From positions 383,919 to 426,567 of the forward strand of contig ATMD01000004.1 in NCBI GenBank assembly GCA_001856825.1: a DNA stretch of 42,649 nt, given 5' to 3'. Below, piece after piece: positions 32,581 to 41,381 of this stretch; the first letter of the stretch is position 1; every line of letters begins with the position of its first letter. The notes under the pieces were generated by a model. The model was given only the letters and a program-made list of their open reading frames with translations, ran no database searches and was not told where the DNA came from. A program made the translations under genes and the position numbers. This DNA comes from Thermoplasmatales archaeon I-plasma. GTDB lineage: Archaea; Thermoplasmatota; Thermoplasmata; Thermoplasmatales; GCA-001856825.

Positions 32581-33551
32581 TCTCTTCCCATTACATAGGG
32601 ACTATACTTCTCAATACAATATACATGTTTTATGAACTTATAGAGTTCAAGCCTGATCATTTCCCTATGACTTACGACCCTCTTTAGCCTCTGATGGAAA
32701 TGCTCAAAATTCATCCATTTTTCCCACTCCTTCAGGAATATTTTCTTCCCATAATCGCTGAGCAATATGCCTCCCCCCTCCTCAGAAAAAAATTGTGTAG
32801 TAGGTTTGATGATTTCCTGTTTCACCATCTTCACGAAGAACCTGTCAACATATGGAACCTTGAACACTTCCGATATGTCCAGAGGAAGCGAGAATCTCCT
32901 TTCTGAAGGTGAATGATAAAATGAAATGGTCGGATTTAAGGAGGTATAGTGAGATTCCGTCACAATCTCGGCATACAGTCTTGAATTTCCGAACGAAATC
33001 AGTGCGTTGCCCATGTTCAAGGGAGGCCTCCTTGTTCTTTCAGTTATTGAGAACTCCTCCGGAACGATCCTGTCAAACTCCTCATAGTATCGCTTTCTCA
33101 CTCTCCCTTCTTCGAGCATAAGCTCCTCCACGGTCTCCACATTCTCGTCTATCTGCGCCCATGAAAGATCATTGCCATACTTTCCAAGGAACGATTTCAT
33201 GTTTTCCAACACACCTTTCATTAAGAGAAGGGAAGCTTCCAGTCTCCTCCTGCCATCAAGGTAAAGCTTCACCTGCTCCACTGTCAGGTCTCCGCTCAGG
33301 AGCTTTTCACCCGGCCAGTATGTACCCAGATAGTTGCCATAGTATCCAAAGAAGTTTACGGGGATTCCTTTTTCAGATGCAAGTTTCAGTGCACCGGTCG
33401 TGACCTCCCCTCCCGAATAGAAATTTATTGAACGTACATCCTCTGCCGGAAACCTTTTCAGGCCTTGGGCAGAATCAAACCTGAAGGTCTTCTCCTCAAC
33501 TTTGAGAACTCCATCACTCAGAATGATATAATCCTCGCTCAAGACCAGCAC
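32577..33551 (-). CDS. cas1: CRISPR integrase Cas1
   Basis: 324 residues. N-terminal beta domain (LVLSEDYIILSDGVLKVEEK, INFYSGGEVTTGALKLASEK, PVNFFGYYGNYLGTYWP). The helical catalytic domain has all the metal ligands: E148 in LEEGRVRKRYYEEF, H213 in LNPTISFYHSPSERRFSLPL, D225 and E228 in LDISEVF. It inserts new spacers at the leader end together with Cas2 and, in this locus, probably Cas4. It overlaps Cas4 by 13 bases and Cas2 by four. Confidence 0.96.
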   Translation of the reverse strand: MLVLSEDYIILSDGVLKVEEKTFRFDSAQGLKRFPAEDVRSINFYSGGEVTTGALKLASEKGIPVNFFGYYGNYLGTYWPGEKLLSGDLTVEQVKLYLDGRRRLEASLLLMKGVLENMKSFLGKYGNDLSWAQIDENVETVEELMLEEGRVRKRYYEEFDRIVPEEFSITERTRRPPLNMGNALISFGNSRLYAEIVTESHYTSLNPTISFYHSPSERRFSLPLDISEVFKVPYVDRFFVKMVKQEIIKPTTQFFSEEGGGILLSDYGKKIFLKEWEKWMNFEHFHQRLKRVVSHREMIRLELYKFIKHVYCIEKYSPYVMGRE

Positions 33552-34045
33552 ACCTCTGCATAGCTACATCCTCTGCATATGGGTTTCCTCTGTGGTGGAG
33601 GGCACGAGGATGAGGTAATCCTCCTTATCTCTACTATTGAATTCAACACCTTCTCCTTGTCCAGCTTGACTTCCCTGACTTCCTTCTTCATCGGATAGTG
33701 AAGAAATCCCGATACCTCCTTTGAAAACACCCTTCCTAGAACGTACATATAATACTGGACCTGCATCTCCTGAGCGATATCATCACCTCTCCCCTTCTTC
33801 ACCTCGTGGACTTGCACACCCTGCTCGTTCCTGATGAAATCTATTGAGCATATCCCTTCTATTACAAGCTTTTCCCTTTCTCTTGGGAAGGAAGATCCAT
33901 CCACATATTTCCCAATCAGAACATGCTCATTTGATGGGCTGCCTGATACGTTCCGATGATAAAGCCAGAGTCTTGTGCTACAGGAAAAGAGGTGGTAGAA
34001 ATATTCCCCCTTTATTCCTTCCAGGTCAGATAAAGATGTTATCAT
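33539..34045 (-). CDS. cas4: CRISPR-associated nuclease Cas4
   Basis: 168 residues of the PD-(D/E)XK family. C22 in LFSCSTRLWLYH with C157, C160 and C166 in CRGCSYAEVC can hold the iron-sulfur cluster; D69 (CSIDFI) and E81-x-K83 (VHEVKKGRG) are nuclease residues, followed by QVQYYMYVLG. It trims prespacers and helps select the PAM. It overlaps the end of cas3' by 20 bases and the start of cas1 by 13, so the adaptation genes are translationally coupled. Confidence 0.93.
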   Translation of the reverse strand: MITSLSDLEGIKGEYFYHLFSCSTRLWLYHRNVSGSPSNEHVLIGKYVDGSSFPREREKLVIEGICSIDFIRNEQGVQVHEVKKGRGDDIAQEMQVQYYMYVLGRVFSKEVSGFLHYPMKKEVREVKLDKEKVLNSIVEIRRITSSSCPPPQRKPICRGCSYAEVCWS

Positions 34046-35915
34046 TATCCTGTACCTTTATGTCAATAGGCCTCAGGGTCCTGGGGGTAATAACGTTAAG
34101 GGCTCTTCCCAACGTAATTGCATAACGTTTTAGTCTCTCATCATCTCTGATGTGAAGATACGTACCCAAGTCAGACTTCAATTGTTCCTTCCATTCTTCC
34201 CTGAACAGCCTTTCGTTTCCGGATTTCATTTTCTCCCAGTCCAGAACTTTTTCCCCATGTCTGAAATCCCTGAAAGAGACCGATGGTTTCGCGGCTTCCC
34301 CTCTTTCACGCCACCTCTCTACCACATAGACGCCACCATCCACCCTTAACTGGGCCCATCTGAGCACATGGAGCCAATCATATTTCGTCTCGAGCCCGTT
34401 GGGCAGCCTGACCATAACCTCACTCACAGCCCCTCTGAAATATCCAAACGAGAGGAAATAATCCTTCCACCAGTCCACGAATGACTTGACGTGTTCCGAC
34501 GATGGGTCGCCCTCTCTTATCTCTTCCAACACCTGATCGACCTCGAAAAGATAACCTCCGCCAAAGCCCTGTAATGCGTCCTTGATGCTATCCTTTAACC
34601 CCGGCCTATTTGTGTTTCTCCATATACAATAAGTAAAAATGTCCCTATTATTCAGAACTTCCGTTTCAGATATGTGTTTCGAAGCTATCAGTCTTGAAAC
34701 CTGAAGCAGGAAATCACTATAATCATTACAGCCGCCGTTCTTTATAGAACGAAAACCTTCTATCAGGTCATGGTCCACATGGACATACACAAAGGAATGC
34801 TGTCCGCTCCTGGCAAACCGACCGAGTCTCTGGGCAAAATTTTCAAAGTAGTATCCGGCATGGATACGCCCCAGGGAAAGGTCAGGAATGTTCACTCCAA
34901 GCTCTATGCTACTTGTCGCTACAATTACAGCGCTCTCAATGGCTTCCGCGTTCTGTGCGCAATTTGTTTCTTCCTTCGTCTTGCTCCTTAAATGTCTCCT
35001 ATAGCCGTCTATGACCTCAGGATGTATGCCATCTGCTTCCAAATTACCGACGAATCTTTCAGCTTCTACGACACTGTTGAATATATACGCCAGTCTTCCT
35101 AGACCCCTTCCTTCGCTGAATTTCTTTGCCTCCCCAACGGTATCAAAAATGTCCTCGTCAGTAACGATGACCTTCAGTTCCCCGCGAATCTCCCTCCCCT
35201 TCATGGAAAATGGGTCGGCACTCGCTGATATTTCCAGTACATTAACATCTCCCACCGCCTCCTTCACCATCCTCATGAATTTTTCAGAAGGCGTTGCGGT
35301 CGAGAAAACGAACTTCGGGGTTCCCAGATTAAGGGAGCGCGATACCAAGAGAATCGAAAGTATCTTACCAAGGGATTGCGGGTCATAACTATGATATTCA
35401 TCAAAGATTACAACGTCAGCCTGCATGAGGGCATCCTGGAAATTAGCTGAATCCTTCCTTGCAGTTCGCAGATAGTTGCCGGCCACATAAAGAGAGAGAA
35501 TGTCTGGGTTTGTAACGACAAGATTGTTGCTCGATACTGCACCTCGGATCTCTTTCATCCTTCCTTCGGAAGAACGAGCCTGACCAGTGATCATCCTTGC
35601 AGTTGGTCTTTCCGTTACATTGCTAGGATTTTTCTCCATCATAGTGACGAATTTGCAGTAGAATTCGTTCACGATTTCATTCGTTGGTTCGGCAACTATG
35701 ATGTGTAGGTGTGGGTCCATTCTCTTGGGGTTTGAATTCATAATGGCAAGGATAAATGAATAAGTCTTTCCAGCGCCTGTTGGGGCATGTAGAAACAAGA
35801 CTTCGTGATTTCCGTTGATAATTTCATCCACGAATTCCCTCTGGAACGAGGGAGTACCCGTTTCATCTGTATCTACGTATTCGTGATCGAAATTGAACTC
35901 GATAGATTCACTCAT
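34026..35915 (-). CDS. cas3': Cas3' helicase (type I-D, no HD domain)
   Basis: 629 residues from ATG 35915 (MSESIEFNFDHEY). That start overlaps the cas5 stop as ATGAGTGA; the long open frame above it, to 36197, is antiparallel-free shadow of cas5 and is rejected. SF2 helicase motifs in order: Q-like FQREFVDEI, Walker A APTGAGKT (44-51), DEYH box (172-175), FSTATPS (204-210), VATSSIELGVNIPDL (332-346) and QRLGRFARS (362-370). There is no HD nuclease domain; in type I-D that activity sits in Cas10d. It unwinds target DNA. Its place after cas5, rather than first in the operon, is unusual for I-D. Confidence 0.93.
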   Translation of the reverse strand: MSESIEFNFDHEYVDTDETGTPSFQREFVDEIINGNHEVLFLHAPTGAGKTYSFILAIMNSNPKRMDPHLHIIVAEPTNEIVNEFYCKFVTMMEKNPSNVTERPTARMITGQARSSEGRMKEIRGAVSSNNLVVTNPDILSLYVAGNYLRTARKDSANFQDALMQADVVIFDEYHSYDPQSLGKILSILLVSRSLNLGTPKFVFSTATPSEKFMRMVKEAVGDVNVLEISASADPFSMKGREIRGELKVIVTDEDIFDTVGEAKKFSEGRGLGRLAYIFNSVVEAERFVGNLEADGIHPEVIDGYRRHLRSKTKEETNCAQNAEAIESAVIVATSSIELGVNIPDLSLGRIHAGYYFENFAQRLGRFARSGQHSFVYVHVDHDLIEGFRSIKNGGCNDYSDFLLQVSRLIASKHISETEVLNNRDIFTYCIWRNTNRPGLKDSIKDALQGFGGGYLFEVDQVLEEIREGDPSSEHVKSFVDWWKDYFLSFGYFRGAVSEVMVRLPNGLETKYDWLHVLRWAQLRVDGGVYVVERWRERGEAAKPSVSFRDFRHGEKVLDWEKMKSGNERLFREEWKEQLKSDLGTYLHIRDDERLKRYAITLGRALNVITPRTLRPIDIKVQDNDNIFI

Positions 35916-36591
35916 ATGGACTGACCATACTCCTCCACGAGGTCTCGTCAAGACCCTTGACAATCTCATAGTATGAGGACAATATCTCCAGCATTGGAGA
36001 TGGCCCTGGAGGGGAGGGGGGTTTCTCTCCAGGATTCCACCTCTTCCTGACAAGACCCGCTGTATACAGGTTCCCCCATATGTCGTATTCCTGGGGCGGT
36101 GAACCCTCGACCTTGGAGACCTTTGCAATGCACGAACGCATGTTGCCCAATCGCACCGAGTAAGTTGAGGGGAGGCGGTAATAATCCCTATAGGCAACGG
36201 AGAAGTAGAATACGTTCCCTGCGGATAATCCCTGCTTCCTTATCCAATTACGGAAGGGGGCGTTAAAGCTTGCCTTAAAGGCTTCTAAATCTTCGTATCC
36301 CTCGCTCATGAAGGATGTAGCAAAATCGTATACGGGCAACATTTTAACGGGGGAAACAGAATGGGCCACAGAAATTATGAACGGGCAATCTGCCAGCTCC
36401 TCGTAGCGTGGAGACGAAGTGATTTTAGGATTCAGATTGCCGATGCCTAAAGACCTGCACGTCGCGTACATCATGGCGATGTCCCCTACGAACGTAGCCG
36501 TCAGGGCTGCGCCTGCCGCGCCACTATCAAGGTAGCTGTTATAGTAAAGAGAATCAAGAAGTTCCAGTCTGAATGTTTCCAGGTTTATCAC
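35908..36591 (-). CDS. csc1: Cas5 (Csc1) of the type I-D complex
   Basis: 227 residues from GTG 36591 (VINLETFRLELLDSLYYNSY). The frame is open further to ATG 36717, but those 42 residues (MKSRKHTKWQGKTSTNILTS) are a shadow of the end of cas7, and the family is about this length. The first strand ETFRLELLDSLYYNS is the RAMP-type start of Csc1, followed by AALTATFVGDIAMMYATC, FYFSVAYRDYYRLP, VRLGNMRSCIAKV, and the glycine-containing LVRKRWNPGEKPP. Cas5 caps the 5' handle of the crRNA. It overlaps the cas7 stop by 38 bases and the cas3' start by 8. Confidence 0.8.
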   Translation of the reverse strand: MINLETFRLELLDSLYYNSYLDSGAAGAALTATFVGDIAMMYATCRSLGIGNLNPKITSSPRYEELADCPFIISVAHSVSPVKMLPVYDFATSFMSEGYEDLEAFKASFNAPFRNWIRKQGLSAGNVFYFSVAYRDYYRLPSTYSVRLGNMRSCIAKVSKVEGSPPQEYDIWGNLYTAGLVRKRWNPGEKPPSPPGPSPMLEILSSYYEIVKGLDETSWRSMVSPYE

Positions 36592-37648
36592 TTCCCGACG
36601 ATGGCGTGTTTGGATTGTTTTTTCTTCCTGAACGCTTGTTTTTCTTAAGCTCAAATGAGAAGTCAATATATTCGTCGATGTCTTTCCTTGCCACTTCGTA
36701 TGCTTCCTTGATTTCATCCCCCTGAAGTTTCAGTGATTTTATGTAATTTACCAGATCGTTTACCTTGTCCCCTGTCAAGATTGATGCGCCGTCTGTAAGC
36801 ATTTCGGTTTCAATGTCAATCAAGGTCTTTTTTACGTACTCAAACGTGAGGGTTGATACGTCCGTAGGTTTTTCTACAGTCTGACCGAATCTATAGGATA
36901 TCAGGTAAGAAGAAACCGGAGGTTCAATAATGCTACCAACGATCCCTACGATATGATTTCTGAAGTTAGCACCCATCGTAGCAGACGATGCGCCGTAAGA
37001 AGTCTGCTGAAGCGAGAGAATCATGTGCAGGAGCAACTCCGGCGTAGGATCCTTTATGGTTATGAGAGCGGGGAAAAATGTACCGGGGTTCACTTCCTCA
37101 GTCTGGAAGAACGCCGAACTTGTTTTCCCTTTGTCCTTGTCGTACATTGTCCTCTCCTCGTTTAGTGCATTGTTTGTCAATTTTCTGGTTATATATTCGC
37201 GGTCACGCAGGGAATACACGTCAGTGTACAGTGCTCTTGCGGGGACCGAGAGGGTATCTTCTCCCTTAACAGGATTAACTATAGTCTCACCCATCAGAAT
37301 GCTCGTAGGATTCCTAAACTGCTGACGTGACGTAAGATGATTGTATCTATAACCACTGTCAACCATTCCAAGTAAGCGAAGTAGCTTGATGCCGAATATC
37401 TTTTCCTTGGACTTGAATTTCCTTGCAGGGACCTGAATGACGTTTCTCCCATCAGGCATCCTGAACCAAATGCTCTCATCGGGCACGTCACTTCTATCTA
37501 TAAAGGGAGATATTGTTTCCCTTATTACAAGAATAGTGACGTTCTTCGGGTTATTCTGGCAGAGCGCAGGTATATCATTTATTTTCTCAGTTGTGAAGTA
37601 CTGTTTTCCCAATATGCTCATCAATTCTGTGCCAATCTTACTGCTCAA
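36554..37648 (-). CDS. csc2: Cas7 (Csc2) backbone subunit, type I-D
   Basis: 364 residues from TTG 37648. This start is preferred because a perfect GGAGGTGAT site ends four bases before it, within the last codons of cas10d; outer ATG 37702 would place 18 residues (MNGRKRKMEGKLLKEVIK) opposite the cas10d end, and M at 37621 is an alternative. Diagnostic strings for Csc2: WFRMPDGRNVIQVPARKFKS, RALYTDVYSLRDREYITRKL, SSAFFQTEEVNPGTFFPALI, TIKDPTPELLLHMILSLQQT and SYGASSATMGANFRNHIVGI. Several copies coat the crRNA. The C-terminus is a Lys/Asn/Ser-rich tail (ELKKNKRSGRKNNPNTPSSG). Confidence 0.9.
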   Translation of the reverse strand: MSSKIGTELMSILGKQYFTTEKINDIPALCQNNPKNVTILVIRETISPFIDRSDVPDESIWFRMPDGRNVIQVPARKFKSKEKIFGIKLLRLLGMVDSGYRYNHLTSRQQFRNPTSILMGETIVNPVKGEDTLSVPARALYTDVYSLRDREYITRKLTNNALNEERTMYDKDKGKTSSAFFQTEEVNPGTFFPALITIKDPTPELLLHMILSLQQTSYGASSATMGANFRNHIVGIVGSIIEPPVSSYLISYRFGQTVEKPTDVSTLTFEYVKKTLIDIETEMLTDGASILTGDKVNDLVNYIKSLKLQGDEIKEAYEVARKDIDEYIDFSFELKKNKRSGRKNNPNTPSSGSDKPGNIQTGTS

Positions 37649-40412
37649 CTTTATCACCTCCTTCAAGAGCTTCCCTTCCATCTTTCTTTTCCTTCCGTTC
37701 ATTCACCAAGTTCCATTTCTGAACGTGATATTCGATAGCAAAGGCGTTTATTACGTCCTTTTTATAAGGGGACGACATCTTATCCTTCCTTTCGTTGTAG
37801 AATTTAACAAACGTTTCTGCGAAATTCGCAATTGATGCCTGTTGACTTCCTGTCAAGTCGCTTCCGTGCCTCAGATATTCGTCATTGCTTCTTTGAGCTA
37901 CTTTTGCTATATTGCCCTGTATATATGCGACAATTTCCGAATCCGATTCCTTCCTATGCCTTTCAATCGTATCGAAAGCTTCCCAGATTATTCGTTCGTC
38001 TTCGTAGAATCCTTCAGGTGCCTTAGCCATAATTTCCAGTGCCGATTTCACCAAGTCGTCTATTCCCTTCACGTCACTCCGGTTGTTTGCTTTTCCTATG
38101 TTTTCCACACCATTCGTTCCCATATTTTCACCATTCGCATTTTTTTGCGCGTAATTTCTTATTGCGGAATACAAATCCGACGAAATTGACCTTAAATTCC
38201 TCTTCTTGAGAGATTCAAATACCAACCTATAGATTGAAAACCGACTTCGGGATAGACTGAAAACAACTCTCAACGTAGAACTTTCATCCCCTCCATCAAG
38301 GTCAACGACCTTCTTGATTGTGTCAAGGTCATCCAAACGGTCTTCAATTTCATCGAGGCGCACTTCGCTCAGTCCCATGGGTGCAACCCATGACGGAGCA
38401 TTCTCCCAGAGGAACGTCTGTTCAAATAATCTCACACCGGATGTCAGGGGCGATACTCTAACCTTGAACCCCGTGGCTTTAATGAAATGGAGAAGGTAAT
38501 CGATATACAGAAATTTAGGATAAGTATCCCCTCCACGAAGGTTACCCCAAGAATCCGGAAGAAAGGCAAGGTGATGATGGTCAAAGAACACATGAAACCT
38601 CGTGTCCCCCTCATGAGCAAATGAAAGTTTATCATCGAGGTCAATCGACTTTGGAACACCTTTCATCTCAATATTAGTGCCTATCTGTTTCAAAGTGGCA
38701 TCCGTTATGCTCTTGACTGTGGTGTAATCCAAAGGATGAACGTAATCTCCTATGCTAACATGGAGTGTCAGAGAATCACTAATGTCACCAAACTCAATTT
38801 TTCTCAATTCAGATTCAGTCGCGCACAGAGGGCAAATTCTGTAGTCTTCAACATATCTATTCTCAGATATTTTTCTTCCCGTTCCCGACGTTGCTTTGAA
38901 ACCAAAGGCATAAACGTCGCTGAATGTCAGTTTCCCCTCGGCCCCACACATAAGACACGACTCCTTCTTGGACATTCCGCGTTCTGCGGTTGTGGGGGCT
39001 GACACAAAGGAATCAAGAATCTTCCTACCCTCCCTCTCGGGTTTCTCGGGGTATTCTTCTTTTCCTTTGCTTATACACACTTGCTTCAGCCGGGGATAAA
39101 CATCATCGTACTTACCGACATTTTCCGATGCGAATCCCAACGACCTCAGAGTCTTATCGGTAACACTTCCTTTATCTTTATAGAGGATGCTACGTATCCT
39201 TTCTAGGGCAAACAGGGAAAGCAGTTTACAATACCCTATATCTTCTCCCCTCGCCCCTTCCGGACATGGTTCCATCTGTAATTTCTTGTTTTTTTCATCC
39301 AATGATATTCTAAATCCTTTGCTGTTCCATTGCGCTACAAAGTCTTGATTTCTCTCAAGAAGGTTGTTGACCCCCTCGAGCATAAAAAATTTATGCGCAA
39401 ACTTCCCAAGGTATGAATCAATGCCAGAATCTGATATCCACGAAAGGAAGGTCGGTTGGAAGTTCTTGCCTGACGGTTCGTATACCCCGTATATCTTCTC
39501 CATGCTATCTTCTATAAATTTCTCAATTCTCAGTGAAGCTCTTGCAAACACATCGTCAAGATTTACCCCCTCCGTGAAATAGAGAACAGATGAGGGAGAT
39601 ACAGCAAGAATGCTTCTCCCGTTGGACGTGCCTTCACTCATCTCCGCCTCTATTGAGTACAACACAATGTTCCTGAGCATCGTTTGAGGACTGTTGTTCA
39701 AGGTAATCATGTTAACTTTTCCGGCAAAATCTCTATACTCTTCTGACAAGCAAACGTCACGTACCTTCTCATAAATGGCGTAAGGCTCGATATTTTCCGA
39801 AAGGATCGACGAAACTACATCACCAAAAGTAATGAACTTCATCAAAAACCTGACATTGCTGGAATCGTCCTTATCCATTCCGGAAAGGGATACGTACCCT
39901 CTGGATTTATTCTCGTCGCCCAAAATCAAAGCTTCTATCACGGGTAGAAATTTCTCATAATCCTCTATATAACCCGAGATCATTCCTTCGATGTCTGCTC
40001 GATGTCTGTGTAGCAGGTCCGGGGTCATGTCAGTTTCTTCACCGAACAACTTATTAGCATCGTGAAATACACAGGCTACAAAGAAAGCTCTGATATAAGG
40101 CTCGAAGTCTTTTAAATTATGGTTCTTTGCTAACAGGTACCTCTCAAGTGATCGGCCAGAAATCAGTATCATGTTGAGGACATGGACGAAATACGTTGTG
40201 TCGCGATACCTATTCCTGGGATTGAACTTCCCCCTCCCTCCTTTTGCCATGGTGGCCGAATGTTCCTTAAGGATGTAAAAGAGAGGCCCGCCGTTCGATG
40301 TTAATTCACTCACATTATACGTTTCCGACTTAAACAGATCGTAGAAGGCACTATTGAAGACGTCATTCTTAAACATGGCATTACCTGATTTATCAGAATC
40401 ATATTCAACCAT
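37638..40412 (-). CDS. cas10d: Cas10d (Csc3), large subunit with HD nuclease, type I-D
   Basis: 924 residues. N-terminal HD nuclease: H77 in YFVHVLNM and H117-D118 in ACVFHDANKLFGE, then LHRHRADIEG. This is the DNA-cutting domain that Cas3' lacks. A zinc finger follows: CLMCGAEG at about 490 and CPLCATES about 50 residues later. The C-terminal half holds degenerate palm-like and helical regions (SITDATLKQIGTNIEMKGVP, FHVFFDHHHLAFLP, KFLYIDYLLHFIKATGFKVR); I see no GGDD cyclase motif, in line with I-D rather than type III. It recognises PAM and target with Csc1/Csc2. The ATG overlaps the cas6 stop by eight bases; its last codons carry the ribosome binding site for cas7. Confidence 0.9.
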   Translation of the reverse strand: MVEYDSDKSGNAMFKNDVFNSAFYDLFKSETYNVSELTSNGGPLFYILKEHSATMAKGGRGKFNPRNRYRDTTYFVHVLNMILISGRSLERYLLAKNHNLKDFEPYIRAFFVACVFHDANKLFGEETDMTPDLLHRHRADIEGMISGYIEDYEKFLPVIEALILGDENKSRGYVSLSGMDKDDSSNVRFLMKFITFGDVVSSILSENIEPYAIYEKVRDVCLSEEYRDFAGKVNMITLNNSPQTMLRNIVLYSIEAEMSEGTSNGRSILAVSPSSVLYFTEGVNLDDVFARASLRIEKFIEDSMEKIYGVYEPSGKNFQPTFLSWISDSGIDSYLGKFAHKFFMLEGVNNLLERNQDFVAQWNSKGFRISLDEKNKKLQMEPCPEGARGEDIGYCKLLSLFALERIRSILYKDKGSVTDKTLRSLGFASENVGKYDDVYPRLKQVCISKGKEEYPEKPEREGRKILDSFVSAPTTAERGMSKKESCLMCGAEGKLTFSDVYAFGFKATSGTGRKISENRYVEDYRICPLCATESELRKIEFGDISDSLTLHVSIGDYVHPLDYTTVKSITDATLKQIGTNIEMKGVPKSIDLDDKLSFAHEGDTRFHVFFDHHHLAFLPDSWGNLRGGDTYPKFLYIDYLLHFIKATGFKVRVSPLTSGVRLFEQTFLWENAPSWVAPMGLSEVRLDEIEDRLDDLDTIKKVVDLDGGDESSTLRVVFSLSRSRFSIYRLVFESLKKRNLRSISSDLYSAIRNYAQKNANGENMGTNGVENIGKANNRSDVKGIDDLVKSALEIMAKAPEGFYEDERIIWEAFDTIERHRKESDSEIVAYIQGNIAKVAQRSNDEYLRHGSDLTGSQQASIANFAETFVKFYNERKDKMSSPYKKDVINAFAIEYHVQKWNLVNERKEKKDGREALEGGDKVEQ

Positions 40413-41091
40413 CCAATGTCACCATCCCGAACCCCATCTGTGTCTTTGAGCCAACGCCATGTATCAGCGCAGTTCTTATGACATCCTCATCCGCATCGAG
40501 TATGAAATTCAATATCGATGCAGGAACACTGTGACCGTTCACAATGTAAACCTTTGGGTGGCCCGTGGTGACCGTTAATCCCCTGGCCACCGTGTTCCTC
40601 CCCGTGACTGCATCCGCCTTGCGCTTAAGGGCCGAGAGAAGATGAACTTCGAATTCTCTCTCTCCCACCCTGTAATACTTTCCCTTCTCCCTTATGACTA
40701 TAGGCCCTCTAGACTTAAGTTGCGGAAGAACGGGAACAAACTTAAGACCAATCTCTCCTGTTTTAAGTGAGAGTACGTTCAGAACGCAGGAATTCAGATA
40801 AAGCGACGTCCCCGGTTGCAGTACCCTGCTGATGACCTCTGCAACCTCCTGATGAGTCGTGTTGATCACGAATGCGAACCTCCTGGCGTTCTCCCATTTC
40901 GCAGGTCCATCGAATCCTAGAGTCAGCAGTGCACTTGAATTGAACAGAGGTACCCCTTTGCTACTGTGTACTCTCAAGGCAGTTTCCGGACTGACTGCCC
41001 TTATCCTGGATTGAATGGCAGAATAGAGCTCATACTGATAGTTATAAGGCACAGACGTTTCTGTCTTGAGCGTAATATCAATAGATAGCAT
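40405..41091 (-). CDS. cas6: Cas6 pre-crRNA endoribonuclease
   Basis: 228 residues with two ferredoxin-like halves and the glycine-rich loop GVGSKTQMGFGMVTLDG at the very end (212-228), the Cas6 hallmark. N-terminal MLSIDITLKTETSVPYNYQY with the H/Y-rich YELYSAIQSRI. FAFVINTTHQEVAEVISRVL is the second strand-helix. Cas6 cuts each repeat eight bases before its end, leaving the ATTGATAC handle. The repeat has only a weak internal stem (CCT-ATA-AGG), so this Cas6 probably binds mostly unpaired RNA. It is first in the cas operon here; in most I-D loci it lies after cas5. Confidence 0.88.
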   Translation of the reverse strand: MLSIDITLKTETSVPYNYQYELYSAIQSRIRAVSPETALRVHSSKGVPLFNSSALLTLGFDGPAKWENARRFAFVINTTHQEVAEVISRVLQPGTSLYLNSCVLNVLSLKTGEIGLKFVPVLPQLKSRGPIVIREKGKYYRVGEREFEVHLLSALKRKADAVTGRNTVARGLTVTTGHPKVYIVNGHSVPASILNFILDADEDVIRTALIHGVGSKTQMGFGMVTLDG

Positions 41092-41108
41092 AAATATTAG
41101 AACATGTT

Positions 41109-41124
41109 GATGTATTTAATAATT
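41109..41124 (-). promoter_or_regulatory. TATA box of the cas operon
   Basis: On the minus strand AATTATTAAATACATC (41124-41109) lies about 25 bases before ATG 41091, matching a leaderless start for cas6. All following cas genes overlap, so this is probably the only promoter for the eight-gene operon. Confidence 0.55.
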
Positions 41125-41351
41125 TTTATTTTTGTTTATATATTTATAAAACATCCTGCCATTCTCTGATAACTGTAGTCATAACTTAAGGGTATCTAAT
41201 GGGTATCCAAAGTGTATGAAATGGCAATTTCAAATCTAATGTTGGATACAACATTCAAGGTGTTCTACCTTCAAGCATATTCCTTTGTGGGAGACGGGGC
41301 CTTATTTGGGGGAAGGTTTAAAACTAGCGCAAAGCTAGAAAACAAAGAAAC

Positions 41352-41366
41352 GTAAAAATTAAAAAA
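41352..41366 (-). terminator. T-run terminator of the winged-helix protein gene
   Basis: Following the stop at 41382, the minus strand reads CACTTTTTTAATTTTTACG: two T-runs, the usual archaeal stop signal. It separates this gene from the cas operon, which has its own promoter about 230 bases further on. Confidence 0.55.
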
Positions 41367-41381
41367 GTGAATAGAAAAACA

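Noticed and set aside
35916-36197. N-terminal extension of the Cas3' frame by 94 residues
   Set aside because: It is Arg/Pro-rich, overlaps cas5 in another frame and does not look like a helicase start; ATG 35915 overlaps the cas5 stop as ATGAGTGA and begins a normal Cas3'.
36592-36717. 42-residue N-terminal extension of Cas5
   Set aside because: It lies within the end of cas7 in another frame and is Lys/Thr-rich without family resemblance; GTG 36591 starts directly at the first RAMP strand.
37638-40412. Type III (Cas10) signature
   Set aside because: No GGDD motif, no Csm/Cmr small subunits, and Csc2/Csc1-type partners with a Cas3' helicase; type I-D explains all genes.
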